A stretch of 64,000 nucleotides of DNA. Origin: Paracamarosporium sp. OC-R06-R3 (Eukaryota; Ascomycota; Dothideomycetes; Pleosporales; Didymosphaeriaceae). This document shows, piece after piece, positions 13,201-24,108 of this stretch; positions within the stretch are counted from its first letter, which is position 1, and every line of letters starts with the position of its first letter. The position numbers and the translations under genes are program-made. The notes beneath the pieces are model-generated. The model saw only the letters and a list, made by a program, of their open reading frames with translations. It did no database searches and had not been told where the DNA came from. Location of the stretch: the NCBI GenBank assembly GCA_019828545.1, contig JACVRA010000158.1, positions 1-64,000 of the forward strand. The letters are read 5' to 3'.

Positions 13201-13506
13201 GTATTTAGTCTTCCAATGTCCCTTTCGGACCCTTGACGAGCACGAGTCACCTCCTCAATCAGTGAGTGCGGTTCTTTACGGCTTTTTTTATCTTTGAAAC
13301 GTCGATTGGCGGGTCTCTCATCCAAGACAACTACCACACTGTCAGACTGCCGCGTGCGTAGTCACTCGGGGTGTACAAACACTGTTACACCCAATCGACA
13401 TCACAAAAATCTAGTGTATCGAGTTCCCTCCTTCTATAGGTGCTTGATATCGGTCATCATCTCCTTTTGCGATTGACGCATGCGGCAAGCGCCACCCAAC
13501 ACCACC
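10213..13506. other. 3.3-kb spacer without a recognised gene
   Basis: Many open frames of 60-170 codons overlap on both strands here, as expected for GC-rich non-coding DNA. None carries a motif I recognise or joins with neighbours into a protein. Around 10800-10830 is a short direct repeat (gcgttgatgcgttgatgcgtt). The last part must contain the promoter of the MFS gene. Confidence 0.55.
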
Positions 13507-15266
13507 ATGGCACACCGACCCGGAGACGAAGAGAGTCAAAAGGACAGATGTTCTACTCTGCCTCTCTCACACGCGAGCTCCACTTCACAGGAAACAGCAT
13601 CAGTCGAAAACATTTCTGTCACCTCATCAATGGAGGACGCTTTTGAACCGAAGTGGCCACGCTCATGGAGAGCCTACACCTGCTGGCTCGGATGCTTCTT
13701 CCTCATGTTCAACTCGTGGGGACTCGTCAATGCCTACGGCACCTTTTCATCCTATTACGTAGAGAACTCGCTACGCCAGGTAGATCAGCTTGAACTGAAC
13801 CTCATCGGCTCCACGCAGTCATTCCTCGTTCTTCTCTTCTCGGCACCCGTTGGTAAGCTGCTGGATGCCGGTCACTTCCGTTATGTTGTGGCGACGGGTA
13901 CGTTTCTCGTGCCGTTCGGACTGTTCATGCTCTCCGTGGCTCATCCCACGGGAAACGCTCCGGCGAGCTTCGGCTCAATCTGGGCCACTCAAGGGTTGGT
14001 TGTCGGTCTAGGAATGGCTTGTTTTTTCGTGTCGAGCTCTCAAAGTATGTGCATCCGTTATCCATCGAATGCTTTTTCACTAACAGTCATAGTCGCTGCT
14101 ACCTGGTTTCGAAGGAGCAAAGCTCTCGCGGTGGGCGTTGTAGCCTGCGGTGCCAGCGTTGCCGGTGTCGTATATCCCGCTATGATCAGGTTCCTGATTG
14201 AGGAGCTTGGTTTCAATAATGCCGTTCGTGGTGTTGCTGGCCTTGCTGGCGTCACCTGCGTGTTTTCTCTCATCTTTGCGACCCCCAACCCTGCTCACCA
14301 GCATCCCAAGTCTCAGAGCTACCGTAAGCTCGGTACCTGGATCGACAAGGAGGCCCTTCACAACAAGGCCTTTTGCTGGTTCACGGCTGCTGTGGCTTTT
14401 CTCTTTCTTGGTTTCTACCCTGTCTTCTTCAACCTTGAAGAGGTATGTATATTCCCATAACTTTGAAGTAAACAGTGGCTGACTATGAACAGTGGGCTGC
14501 AGTATCCGACCTAGGAACTCGCGGCGGCAGTCAAACACCGAGCACCGCACCCATGCAGACTTACTTCATGCTCATGATCATGAACGGCGCTTCCACGGTT
14601 GGGCGACTTGCCTTCGCCTTCTTTGGCGACCGCACCGGCGCCCTCAACATGCACATCGCGACACAAATCGTTTGCTCGCTCCTCATATACCTCCTATGGA
14701 CACTAGCGGGGTCCACAGCCGCAGCAATAGCATTTTGCGTCTTCTTCGGCATGTTTTCGGGTTCTGTCATCGGACTCCCACCAGCCTCTATGGCGAACAT
14801 ACTGAACTGCACATACACCGAACCCTCGAACGCGCACTTCGCGCACTCTAAGTTGGGCCAGTGGACTGGTATGATGTATAGTGTTGCTGCCATCCCAGCG
14901 CTTATCGGCCCGCTCATCGCGGGCCACTTGGTCACCGAGTACTCGACCTATATCACCGTCCAGCTCTGGTCTGCCGTCAGCCTCACTCTCTCTGCGCTAT
15001 GCATGATCGCTGCAAGGTGGTACCTACCCACGGTAGAAGGCACGCATATCAGCACGCACCTTTACCGGTTCTTTGGCAAGCACGATAGGGCTGATGAAGC
15101 GGAGAAGAGGAGACCTAGTCGTGCGACGGTAGACTCGACGAACGCGCTGAACCTCTCACGATCGACGACTAGGGTGAACAGCAAGGTCGCATCGCGGCAG
15201 ATGTCCGAAGAGAAGATTGAGACTGTGCCTGAAGCGGCGGTGTTAGCTCCAGAGAGAACTAGATGA
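13507..15266 (+). CDS. MFS transporter, fungal monocarboxylate (MCT/Mch-like) family
   Basis: Integral plasma-membrane transporter with about twelve membrane helices. Three exons (13507-14044, 14093-14442, 14493-15266) give 553 residues. The first intron (48 nt) would also read through in frame, but its GTATGT donor, CTAACA branch site and TAG acceptor, plus restoration of QIAATWFRRSKALAVG, a typical MCT block, argue that it is spliced. The second intron restores FFNLEEWAAVSDLG. The N-terminal 50 residues are hydrophilic, then TM1 starts at YTCWLGCFFLMFNSWG. A long basic and Ser/Thr-rich tail follows the last helix. I prefer the ATG at 13507 (accATGG) over the in-frame ATG at 13480. Members carry monocarboxylates, riboflavin or unknown solutes, so the substrate is open. 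Confidence 0.85.
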
Positions 15267-18004
15267 GGCTGTAGACGAGCTTTCTTCTTGTTTTACTTTC
15301 ATCCTTTCCTTGGATGGATTTGCATATTTTGTTTTTTAGCACTGAGGATGCACAAGCATATGAGCTGCTCGCCATGATGTCATGCATCACAACTTCTGAA
15401 ATATACCCTTACCCCTTGCTCTTTATACACATGTAGTTTCTCGCGGAAAACAAAGGATGGTGGCGTTCGTGTCAATTTGGTGCGCCCAAGACACGAAAAC
15501 GATTGTTTCCACCCTTCTTAGCAGCGAGAGACAAATCCATAGATTATTAGGTAGATGCACGGCGCTCCTCTACTGTGAGTCGAGCATCCATCTACGAAAC
15601 CAAAATCATTTTGTAATTTACAATGAATCTTCGAATTTCTCCCTCTTCCCCTCGCTCTGTTTCATTTCGTTCCTCCTGTCGAAGTCCCACATTGGGCAGC
15701 AATGTGAACGCACTAATAATTCATCCTCCCTCCACCCTCCACCCACAAAGCACAAACCATGCTGCTAGCTGAGACAGCTATATTACCGCACATATACCTC
15801 TCCCGCCAAACAGCCACTCCCTGCACGCCGAGATCTAGGCATCTCACCACTGGCATCCCAGATCGATGCACACTCGCCTGGATCGATGCCTACCTACCTG
15901 TCTGTCCGTGCATACCTGCACCGGTACTTCACGGATGGACGCACGTCCCGTGAGTGTACGCAAGAGCAAAGTACCGCACCGCATGACTGTGCGCGTACCA
16001 CCCTGCCTTTCCATTTCTTGGCCAAGCTGAGACTGAGGCTGAGCAGATCAGCATGTAACCAAATAAGGAAGGAGGGGAGAATTGTCCCACAGTTCTGGAT
16101 TTCAAATCACTCCCTGCACATCCGACACCAGCAGTGTTTGTACGGAAGAGAACAGAGCAGGACACAACCAGCTGTGATAGATCCGAATGAATCACGGTCT
16201 ACGTGCGAGCCCGACGTACTACCCAAACCAAATGGGGAGCAATGGATATAATGATTGCCGTGCCCGACGACCAAGATCTCCCCAATATTACGAGACATTG
16301 GTGTACCCGGGACCAAGACCGACCCAAGACCAAGATGCTGGGCGCTCCGCTCGGCGCAGAGTTGCGGAAAGTGTGCGGTATAGTGGTCTGATAATACCCA
16401 AGCGAGACGGAGAGCAGTGTATAGTGGCCTGATTATACCGGTACCATGGCGGCACTTGCATAGAGTGTGTGTGTGTGTGTGCATGATTCCAATATTCTGT
16501 TCCGTAGAATGCTGGTGGGTTGGATTGGGTCAGATCTTGGGCTTTTGGGTGGATAGGTGACAGAGTGGACTGCGTGATGCGGTGCGATGGCCTCTTCGAT
16601 CGATTCGATCCTGTGCAGGGCGGTGAATCTGTCTAGCTGGCTAGGCTGGACTCAGTGAGCTGAGAATTGAAGATCTGGATCAGGCGCTGTATAACGTTCA
16701 CGTACGCGTACGCAGCACGGCGAGTGGTCAAGACGTACATCAATTGGAAGGGTATTGTGGAAAGACAAGATAAAGAGATGCAATGCACGAGCACCATGGT
16801 GTCCAGGCGGTCAGCGATGGATTTTCGATCTCACAAGCTTTACCGCGGCAACCCACCGTCCACGCCAATGCATGTCGCAATAGTACATCGACAATACGTT
16901 TATACACACATGCACTTGTTTTACGTCTCACCTGTGTGTACGTGTATGATCACCGAAGCGGTACAGGGTCATCATAAATTCTCCTCCCCTCCCAGCCTCA
17001 TCCCCTACACAAAAGTAATGTGCATATACGTGTACCGGAACATCCAGCACACTGTAACAAGCGATTTTATCCACAAAAAAAAACCATGTAGCTATCTACA
17101 CTTCTAAGGCTTGAATTGTGTTCTACAGTTGCATGGCTAGTAAGTTCCAGTATAGGAGGGCTGATCTCTAGATACAATTTTTGAGCACATCTCGGAGTAT
17201 CTTATTCGTAGTAGCTATTACGTCTTACCTTTCATCCCCTGCCGATCTGTAGGCAAGAGCTTAGAATCTAGAGCTATTGCGTAGAAATGTAACCTATGAA
17301 GTCTTTATTTATAGACTTTAGAGAGCTAGGCGATTAGTTTTTCAAAAGCCAAAAAGCTCTGAAAGGTATCGGTACCTTGTGGGGCGTAAGGAACTAGCGC
17401 TGGGGTCGGATTTTATTACGCTGTCTGCTAGTCCTGATCCGCTAGCGTTCCGGTAGACAAGTATCTGCTTAGACACGTGCACAGCAGCTTTGTATATCTC
17501 AAGGTCTGCATGTTCATTCAACCTTGGAGGTTACGAGGAGTTGAGGTTGTTGTAATCATGTAAGCGACCAGTAAAGCGGAAGCCGGGAGAACGTACCTCC
17601 AGTTCCGAAGGCTGAGTATCCAGCCCAATCTGTCTTGCAGCCTGATGAGTTCAAGGATAGATCATTCTATTTTGAACAAGGCGAGAAACAGACTGAGAAA
17701 AGTGTAACGATTAACTGTGGAGACGGAATCATCGCGAAACATAGTAAGTTTAGAGAGGAGACCACTGCGTACCTCGTCTTACGTATCGAACCTAGCCTTG
17801 CCACACGAACTGACCTCTCTTCCAGACAGACACAAGCTCAAGGTCCATCGGTACGGCTAATTGCTGTTCATGTTCGTTGCCCACATCCATCTACGTTGAA
17901 GAGCTCGTTGCGCCAACAGTGTATCTGTTTGGCGTCACACGGTTTCCGTCGCGATAACATTACTGCTGCTTGTGCGAACCGATCTGCAACGCCAACGAGA
18001 ATTC
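15267..18004. other. Gene-poor spacer, possibly with a decayed repeat
   Basis: No gene is supported. There is a (GT)n run near 16469-16486. From about 17120 to 17480 the DNA becomes TA-rich with ctaga/tatag-like words and no open frame, which resembles a transposon remnant decayed by RIP-type C-to-T mutation. Just upstream of the TPR-kinase a 128-codon open frame (17635-18021) could be a 5' exon of that gene, but I found no splice join that convinces me. Confidence 0.45.
17120..17480. mobile_element. Possible RIP-degraded repeat relic
   Basis: This stretch has dense stops on both strands and abundant TA steps (for example tctttatttatagactttagagagctagg), unlike neighbouring spacers. This is how RIP-mutated transposon remnants look in Dothideomycetes. 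No terminal repeats or coding remains can be named, so the call rests on texture alone. Confidence 0.25.
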
Positions 18005-19966
18005 ATGTTCAGGCTATTTAACAAAAAGTCTGGCACGAAACCAAACAGCCAGCTCTACAATCAATATCAGCTAGGACGTAAACTCTGTAATAAGGAAAGA
18101 TATTGGGAGGCCGAAGGGCCATTACAACAAGCAGCGGACGGGTATGAGAGAACCCTTGGGAGAGATAATATAGACACACTTTCAAGCAAGTACTGGCTAG
18201 GCATTACACTTTACAAACAGCAAAAGTACAGCGAGGCAGAAGGGCCGTTACAAGCAGTAGACGGGTGTGAGAGAACCCTTGGGAGAGATAATATATACAC
18301 ACTTTCAAGCAAGTACTGGCTAGGCATTACACTTCACGAACAGCAGAAGTACAGCGAGGCAGAAGGGCTGTTACAACAAGCAGTAGACGGGTATGAGAGA
18401 ACCCTTGGGAGACATGATATAAACACAGTTCAAAGCAAGTACTGGCTAGGACGTATACTTTACAAACAGCAGAAGGACAGCGAGGCAGAAGAGTTATTAC
18501 AACAAGCAGTAGACGGGTGTACGAGGATATGCGGCAGAGACCATCAATACACACTTGCGATAGTACGTCTGTTAGAAGAACTAAAGCTGGAAATTTCCCC
18601 GCCATTTTCAGCTACCCCAACTGATAACCCCACCCATCAGGCCTCAGCCCATCGACTAGAAAGATTTTTCGAGGAAGGACAGGATAGCCGAGAACTGTAT
18701 ACTGATTCAGAAATCGTGAAAGTCTCATCACTCCTAAGCCTCTCAAATCCACGATGGAGCAAGGTGCCGCGAACTTACATTATTCTCCGAACCATTGGTC
18801 ATTTAAACGTCCTTGACGACATCATCGACGTCGGCTTTTCCGATTACTGGTTTCCTGTCACCGAGAGAAGTCTGCCAGGGTGTTTAAGCCCAAGTGTCCG
18901 CACAGCCTTCTTCAAGGCCCAGCAAATGATCCTGACGAAGTCAATGGATCTAGAAAAAGGTGAAAAAGGACAGCACTGTTACTTCAAGCAAGGTGACTCT
19001 CTTCCTTTTGACCCAAAAGGAGTCTTGGGTACTGGCGGTTTTGGACAGGTCGACAAAGTTCTCAGCTTAGTCAGTCTCAAAGAGTATGCAAGGAAGCGCG
19101 TACCTCGGAGTGTCGCCTTTAAGGGTCCGAGGAAGGAACACATGAAACAATTCATTGCTGAAATCCAACTTCTAAAGCGACTAAAGCACCATCACATTGT
19201 TGAGTTTGTCGGAAGCTACACAGACACCAAATACGTTGGCCTAATAATGTTGCCTATCGCTGAGATGGATCTAGGCGCTTACCTAGGGCGCTGCACCGAA
19301 TCTAGTCATCCCGAGCTACGGACCTTTTTTGGCTGTCTGGCTACAGCACTCGACTTTTTGCATGGCCAGAAAGTCCGACACAAAGATATCAAACCAGGAA
19401 ACATTCTTGTAGACCGTGGCAATGTCTTATTTGCAGACTTCGGCTTATCTCTTGACTTTACGGATGCAAATGGCAGCACTACAACAAGCATGGTACATGG
19501 ATTGACCCCAAGATATTGCGCGCCTGAAGTCGCTCATTATGAACCTCGAAATACAAAATCCGACATCTGGAGCCTGGGCATAGTCTTCATGGAGATGGTT
19601 GTTGTTCTGAAAGGCAAGACTGTTCAGGAGATGGACGAGTTTCTCGGCCAACACGGATCACAGCAAGTTTTTGTCCGCACAAACATGGCTGCTTTTCCAA
19701 AGTTTGTCGAGGAGCTGGAAAAGATAGGGCAACTGTCGGACAACAGAGCGCTCGGTTGGACCCAACAAATGCTCTGCGTAGAGCAGCAGTTGCGGCCAAC
19801 TGCGTCCTCTCTAGTAACGCTCATTTTAGAGAGCACCGGTTTCTGTGGAATATGTTGTACGCATTTCGACGAAGATTTCTCTGACTGGACGGATGATTAT
19901 CGTAGGGTACAATGTGCAATGTGTTCGTGTTTTTCCTATAAAGGTCTTATCAACTTGAATGCGTAA
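18005..19966 (+). CDS. TPR-repeat protein kinase with Cys-rich tail
   Basis: 653-residue single-exon protein. Residues 20-190 are four TPR units of about 42 residues with very high mutual identity (SKYWLGITLYKQQKYSEAEG and close copies). A linker with no known domain (195-335) follows. The kinase domain (about 338-610) has glycine loop GTGGFG at 342-347, Lys364 in YARKRV, candidate helix-C Glu386, catalytic HKDIKPGN at 459-466, DFG at 478-480 and APE at 506-508. All key residues are present, so it should be active. HKD replaces HRD. The tail holds FCGICC and VQCAMC, four paired cysteines that could bind a metal. The family resembles fungal Ser/Thr kinases found next to or fused with NLR-type repeats (HHHIVEFVGSYTD block). 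The first ATG in frame is used; the frame reaches upstream only to a GTG. An upstream exon is possible. A signalling or non-self role is inference. Confidence 0.8.
   Translation: MFRLFNKKSGTKPNSQLYNQYQLGRKLCNKERYWEAEGPLQQAADGYERTLGRDNIDTLSSKYWLGITLYKQQKYSEAEGPLQAVDGCERTLGRDNIYTLSSKYWLGITLHEQQKYSEAEGLLQQAVDGYERTLGRHDINTVQSKYWLGRILYKQQKDSEAEELLQQAVDGCTRICGRDHQYTLAIVRLLEELKLEISPPFSATPTDNPTHQASAHRLERFFEEGQDSRELYTDSEIVKVSSLLSLSNPRWSKVPRTYIILRTIGHLNVLDDIIDVGFSDYWFPVTERSLPGCLSPSVRTAFFKAQQMILTKSMDLEKGEKGQHCYFKQGDSLPFDPKGVLGTGGFGQVDKVLSLVSLKEYARKRVPRSVAFKGPRKEHMKQFIAEIQLLKRLKHHHIVEFVGSYTDTKYVGLIMLPIAEMDLGAYLGRCTESSHPELRTFFGCLATALDFLHGQKVRHKDIKPGNILVDRGNVLFADFGLSLDFTDANGSTTTSMVHGLTPRYCAPEVAHYEPRNTKSDIWSLGIVFMEMVVVLKGKTVQEMDEFLGQHGSQQVFVRTNMAAFPKFVEELEKIGQLSDNRALGWTQQMLCVEQQLRPTASSLVTLILESTGFCGICCTHFDEDFSDWTDDYRRVQCAMCSCFSYKGLINLNA
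18087..18545 (+). repeat. 126-bp tandem TPR-coding repeats
   Basis: About three and a half copies of a 126-bp unit lie inside the kinase gene, starting from the AGGCCGAAGGGCC-like segment. Copies are almost identical at DNA level. One copy has lost a codon, giving GPLQAVDG where the others read QQAVDG or QQAADG. Such identity points to recent duplication or gene conversion. Confidence 0.85.
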
Positions 19967-20787
19967 TTCTATATTTATCATCCTACTAGTCTACCCAACA
20001 CCAAACCTATCAAAAACTTCCTACTCCCATAGCCACATCAATACTACTAGTCTCTATCTACACAATCTTCAATCTTCAAGAGGGCGGCTTTCAATCCCAC
20101 TATCGCGCACTATTTCTTAATGTACTATTATCCTTATTCTCTCACACTTAGTTCTAATTCCAAACCCAGCATTTCCTACAACACCTTATTCCAACCCGCT
20201 AAGCATTATTTCACTACTTCACTTCACTCACATATCCCCTCTCACCGACCGCATCGCCCTCACAACCCACATACAAAGAACCTCGCACAGCACAAATTCC
20301 CACAAATAAAAGTATTAAGCTACCCCTACATACAACCCATCCAACAAATATGAACAAGAGAAAATGCCAGCAACACTCCTCGACATAACACTGCCAAATC
20401 AGACCCAACAGTAAGGCTACCATGAAAACATAGATACCAATACAACGAAACGCTTCAAAAAGCCCTTGAACAAACGCCACCAATGCAATGCACATGATTC
20501 GAAAGGAAGCAGAGAAAAAGGCAAGATAGCATTGAGACTGGTTTGAAATTGTGCGACTGAGAAACGCAAATGGGGTATTTGATATCCTTTCTACCGCCGA
20601 CATCCTCCAATCCTAAATGGCGCATTGCTCACTGTAAACTCTCCTCGCTATGCTATCTAGACTAGGAGAAGAGGGAACTACTCCGCTCAAATCGAGCACG
20701 ATGAACACGAGGAAACTGCTATACTAGAATGTAGGCCTCACCACACGATCTAGCTGAATGTGGAGGCAGACATGGATTCACCTGCTC
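19967..20787. other. AT-rich intergenic region between convergent genes
   Basis: The TPR-kinase (+) and Ldb17 (-) genes converge here. The plus strand is rich in A, C and T with few G. A 129-codon hydrophobic frame on the minus strand (20214-20603) is most likely a by-product of this skew in the 3' UTRs. Confidence 0.55.
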
Positions 20788-22377
20788 CTATGCAGTATCC
20801 TTCCCCCGGCTCGGTGTCTGCACGCCGGGCTTCTCTGTGTGCGAGGCTACCTCGAGCACGCTTGTTGAGCTCGCACCGCCGTCATCCATGCTCATGCCAA
20901 GCATGCGTCGTGCAATCTCCTTCTGTCCGTCGCCCACGGTTGATTCTACCGGCGATTGCACTGCACTGTCGCTGCCGTTGGTGTCTGACGTGTCGGTGCG
21001 AGTTATGACAGGTGGCTGTATCCATTGCACAGCGGTGCACCGGTTGACAAGACGCTTTGTCGTCTCGTCTACAGGGGCGAAGTGGTTTCCGCTGGCGATG
21101 AGCAGGTTCAATATTTGGTGAATGTCGTTCCGCTTGTAGTGTGGCGGCTTGCTAATTTGACTATGTGTCAGGATAGGATGTAGGACTCGCAGGTATGTGT
21201 GCCGCAGGGCGTTTGCGGCGGGCGAGTCTGACGGGAGGTCTATCAAGTTCCGGAGAATAACGTCGACAAGGACATGGAGATCGTTGGTGTAGAAGTATTC
21301 GGCCGTCTGTGGGTTTCCGAAGATGAGGTAAAGCGCCTTGAGGATTAGTAGCTGGAGCGAGGTCTCGGACTCTCGATTCAGAAGAAGAATCAAATTGCAG
21401 CCAAAGGTCTTGTATGTCATGCCGTGGGTGGATATCGCCTTGATTACGCGATTTGTTACGCTGGAGCGGGCGCCTTGCTGTTGGGTGGAAGCGACGAGGT
21501 ACTGTTCGTTCAGAACCAGCTGCAATTCGGTTAGTGTGAAAATGTTATGGTGGGTGAGGCCGTACTAGAACGCGGATAACGGGGTAATGATATGGATCTT
21601 CGTGATCATCAGATACGCCTTCTATAATGCCAAGGAGATAGAGAATAAAAGAGTCGTCAATGGCCACTGCAGCGATTGTCAACACCAAACATCGACTCCT
21701 TTGACTAGGTATTCCATACTAAAGTCTTCCCACTTCAAGCGCAAGATGCGCGAGGACTCGTACAGAAGCTCGAGCAGCATCTGGTGCAGCTTGGGCTCCT
21801 CCTGCACGCTCTCCTGCTGTATCAGCTCTATCAAGCGCGGGAAGACGCCCTCCTCGTGCATCATCTCGAACGTGGCATCGTTTTGGTTGTTGCGGCCGTC
21901 GAAGAGGAGGAAAGCGGCGACTATGTGAAGCGTGGGGTTATCGTCCTCCTGCGAGGTGTCAGACACTGCGCGCAAGGCCCGTCCATGGTATAGCATACCT
22001 GCAGCAGACAGTATATCATCTGCCGGCGGACATAGTCCTTGTGGGCCGTGAACAGCTCCCCTTGGATCAGGCGGTAGACGCATTTTGCGAGGCTGTACTC
22101 GGTCTGCAGATATTCGGCTACTCGAGGTCAACGGTGCGCGCGGCGACAGAGGGCGGGTCGCATACACTGGTAGTTGGTGGTGACGTTGAGGTAGGAGCGC
22201 AGGGCGTTGTCGATGATCTCGTGGTCGTGCTGCTGGCAGCGCGTGGATACGATGTCGTCGAGCTCTGTGGCGCGTTAGCAGCAGCGCAAAAGCCATGGCG
22301 GGGTCGTCGCGGGGGCTGCCCTCACCGTCCCAGAACTGTTGCTCATTCTCGAGGTTGTACGATACCTCAAACGCCAT
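20788..22377 (-). CDS. LDB17: SPIN90/Ldb17 actin-patch regulator
   Basis: Predicted regulator of actin assembly at endocytic patches; SPIN90/Dip1/Ldb17 proteins activate Arp2/3 to nucleate linear seed filaments. The six-exon model is 22377-22326, 22264-22166, 22117-21999, 21948-21720, 21666-21566 and 21519-20788, with introns of 46-61 nt. It yields 443 residues and restores family blocks across each join: NLENEQQFWDELDDIVSTRC, then LQTEYSLAKCVYRLIQGELF, EDDNPTLHIVAAFLLFDGRN, MAIDDSFILYLLGIIEGVSD and YHYPVIRVLLVLNEQYLVAS. The SPIN90 leucine-rich domain covers residues of about 60-350. The tail is low complexity with Ser/Thr. Length is close to yeast Ldb17 (491). The gene is compact and high in GC in its first three introns, which stay open in one frame and can mislead gene finders. 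Confidence 0.87.
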
Positions 22378-24108
22378 GCTGGGGTCGCGGACCGGCGGCC
22401 AGACGCATCCTCGACTGCCGTGCGGGCTGTGGCGGTGCGGAAGTAGCGCGCAGCTGTGTGTGGTGGTCGAGGGTGTAGTAGTTCCTCGTCTCGGAGCCAG
22501 CTTGTCCGAGAAAGCTCCGCGTGCGTCATGCGCAAATCAGCCTGGCCACAGCATACCGCAGTTGTGTACGCGACACGCTCGGCTTGAGATCCGTGACATG
22601 TTGGAAACCGTTGGCTATGTAGGTTGTAGTACTCGGTTGCTTTTCCAGTCTCGCATCGTCCATCGAGAACCTCTGGGCTGAACAACCCCCAGCTTGTCCT
22701 ACCATTAGTGTTGGCAGTGAGCCTTGGATGGAATGATCAAGCAGTTAAGCCCGACCTTAAACTTCATCACGAGTCTTATATATGCCTGTCGTCTGTATAT
22801 CCCCAGCATCCCCATCATCTTTTCACAGCATCATGCAAAAGCATGGATCATGAAGTGTATACGAGGAAGCAGTAGTTGCTGGGAACATAGAGGGCTGTTG
22901 AGATATGTTGGCAGCGCCTGGCGGAGTAGGCTGGGTAGAGGGACGAGTTTTAGACTCGTTGCGGCGTTACATTGGCGTGTATAAGAATTGTGGGCAAGCG
23001 GTTGATTGCAGAAAGCACGCGATGCATGTACCCAAGAATGTACCAGCAACCCCCTTGAATAACTTCTAATGCCAGGACCAGCCAAGCAACACGAGATGAC
23101 GCGATACACACCAACCCCAGGTGCCCACGACTCAGATTTAGACCACGTCCGCATCAGAATTAGACAAACACTCCTTCTTATCGAACGGATAATAGCACGG
23201 CGACATTGAGCATCCATTCCCAAGAACCACATCCACCACATCCCGTACGCGCTCTGAATCCGTCACGTTCACGTAGAATATGCCCATTTTATCCCGCTGA
23301 TGCAAAAAATTCGTGAATTTTCTAGTGATGTAATTCCGGCACGCAATGACATCTGCCGATGATTCTTTATAATCTGAGAAGTAGTCGCTCAAAGGATTCA
23401 TACCCGAATGGATCTTCTTCTCGTTAAATTAGAAAATGGTGACTGACATCTATGTTTTCGTCGCAAGGATTCAGGATATGTGTTGCAAGAATCAAGACAT
23501 TCAAGAATATTACAACATGGTAAAGGAAGCATCAGAGGGTGTCATATGCATAAGGTTGCATTCTGCATGACATGTCTGAACACCATTGATGCAGGATGCC
23601 GGGGTCTCCTATGCCAACGATAGTCGTAGATCTTCATTGCTTTTACGCCACGGATACAGACATCTAGGAATCCGCCGACAAGAATGTTCCCAATGAGTTC
23701 TTTGTCGATACCAAACACCGCTTACCTACAATACGTTCTCCTCAAGATATTGACCTAGGTTGATAGGTGCTTATATTGTTATGATACTGTAGGGATGTCC
23801 GAAACCCCAGCACAATTTACGGACCAGAAATAATAAGTATGATGTAGGAAGTATATTATTGAGAGATGTGAGTTATACTCTTCAGGTAGACAGCGAGTTA
23901 CACAAATCCTTTAAGATCATCATTTCGCATGTTCGATGCTCCCAGATTGAAGAGGTACATGTGACTGAGCCATGGAACAAGGGCACTCAGAGCTCCTTAA
24001 ACTTTACAGTTTTCGTATTTTTCAGGCAAAGCCATTGAATTAGTGCTCAACATAGTGAAATGGTGACCTAGCTTCAAATTTCTCCTTGTGTTGTACTCAT
24101 ACTCACTG
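22378..24108. other. Spacer upstream of Ldb17
   Basis: The first 400 bp should hold the Ldb17 promoter. Beyond about 23400 the DNA is AT-rich. Apart from one doubtful small frame (listed separately) I see no gene. Confidence 0.5.
23138..23401 (-). CDS. Doubtful small protein, 87 codons
   Basis: An open frame with a balanced, protein-like composition (for example NYITRKFTNFLHQRDKMGIF) and four cysteines, three of them near its end. It matches no family I recognise. Sequence upstream reads EKKIHSG in frame before the first ATG, so it could be the last exon of a longer gene. No signal peptide is seen in the frame itself. It may also be a relic or chance frame. Confidence 0.25.
   Translation of the reverse strand: MNPLSDYFSDYKESSADVIACRNYITRKFTNFLHQRDKMGIFYVNVTDSERVRDVVDVVLGNGCSMSPCYYPFDKKECLSNSDADVV

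Noticed and set aside
10230..13337. Numerous 60-170 codon frames in the spacer after the DnaJ gene
   Set aside because: They overlap one another on both strands, have repetitive or Arg/Pro/Ser-rich composition, and none can be joined by splice signals to a known family.
14045..14092. Reading the first MFS intron as coding, since it is 48 nt and in frame
   Set aside because: It has clean GTATGT, CTAACA and TAG signals, and removal restores a conserved MCT block.
17635..18021. Candidate 5' exon of the TPR-kinase
   Set aside because: The first 65 codons look protein-like, but no splice join to the ATG at 18005 or later gave a convincing sequence.
20214..20603. 129-codon hydrophobic frame on the minus strand downstream of Ldb17
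   Set aside because: It lies in a strongly A/C/T-skewed 3' flank; the reverse of such sequence reads as hydrophobic residues. No family resemblance.
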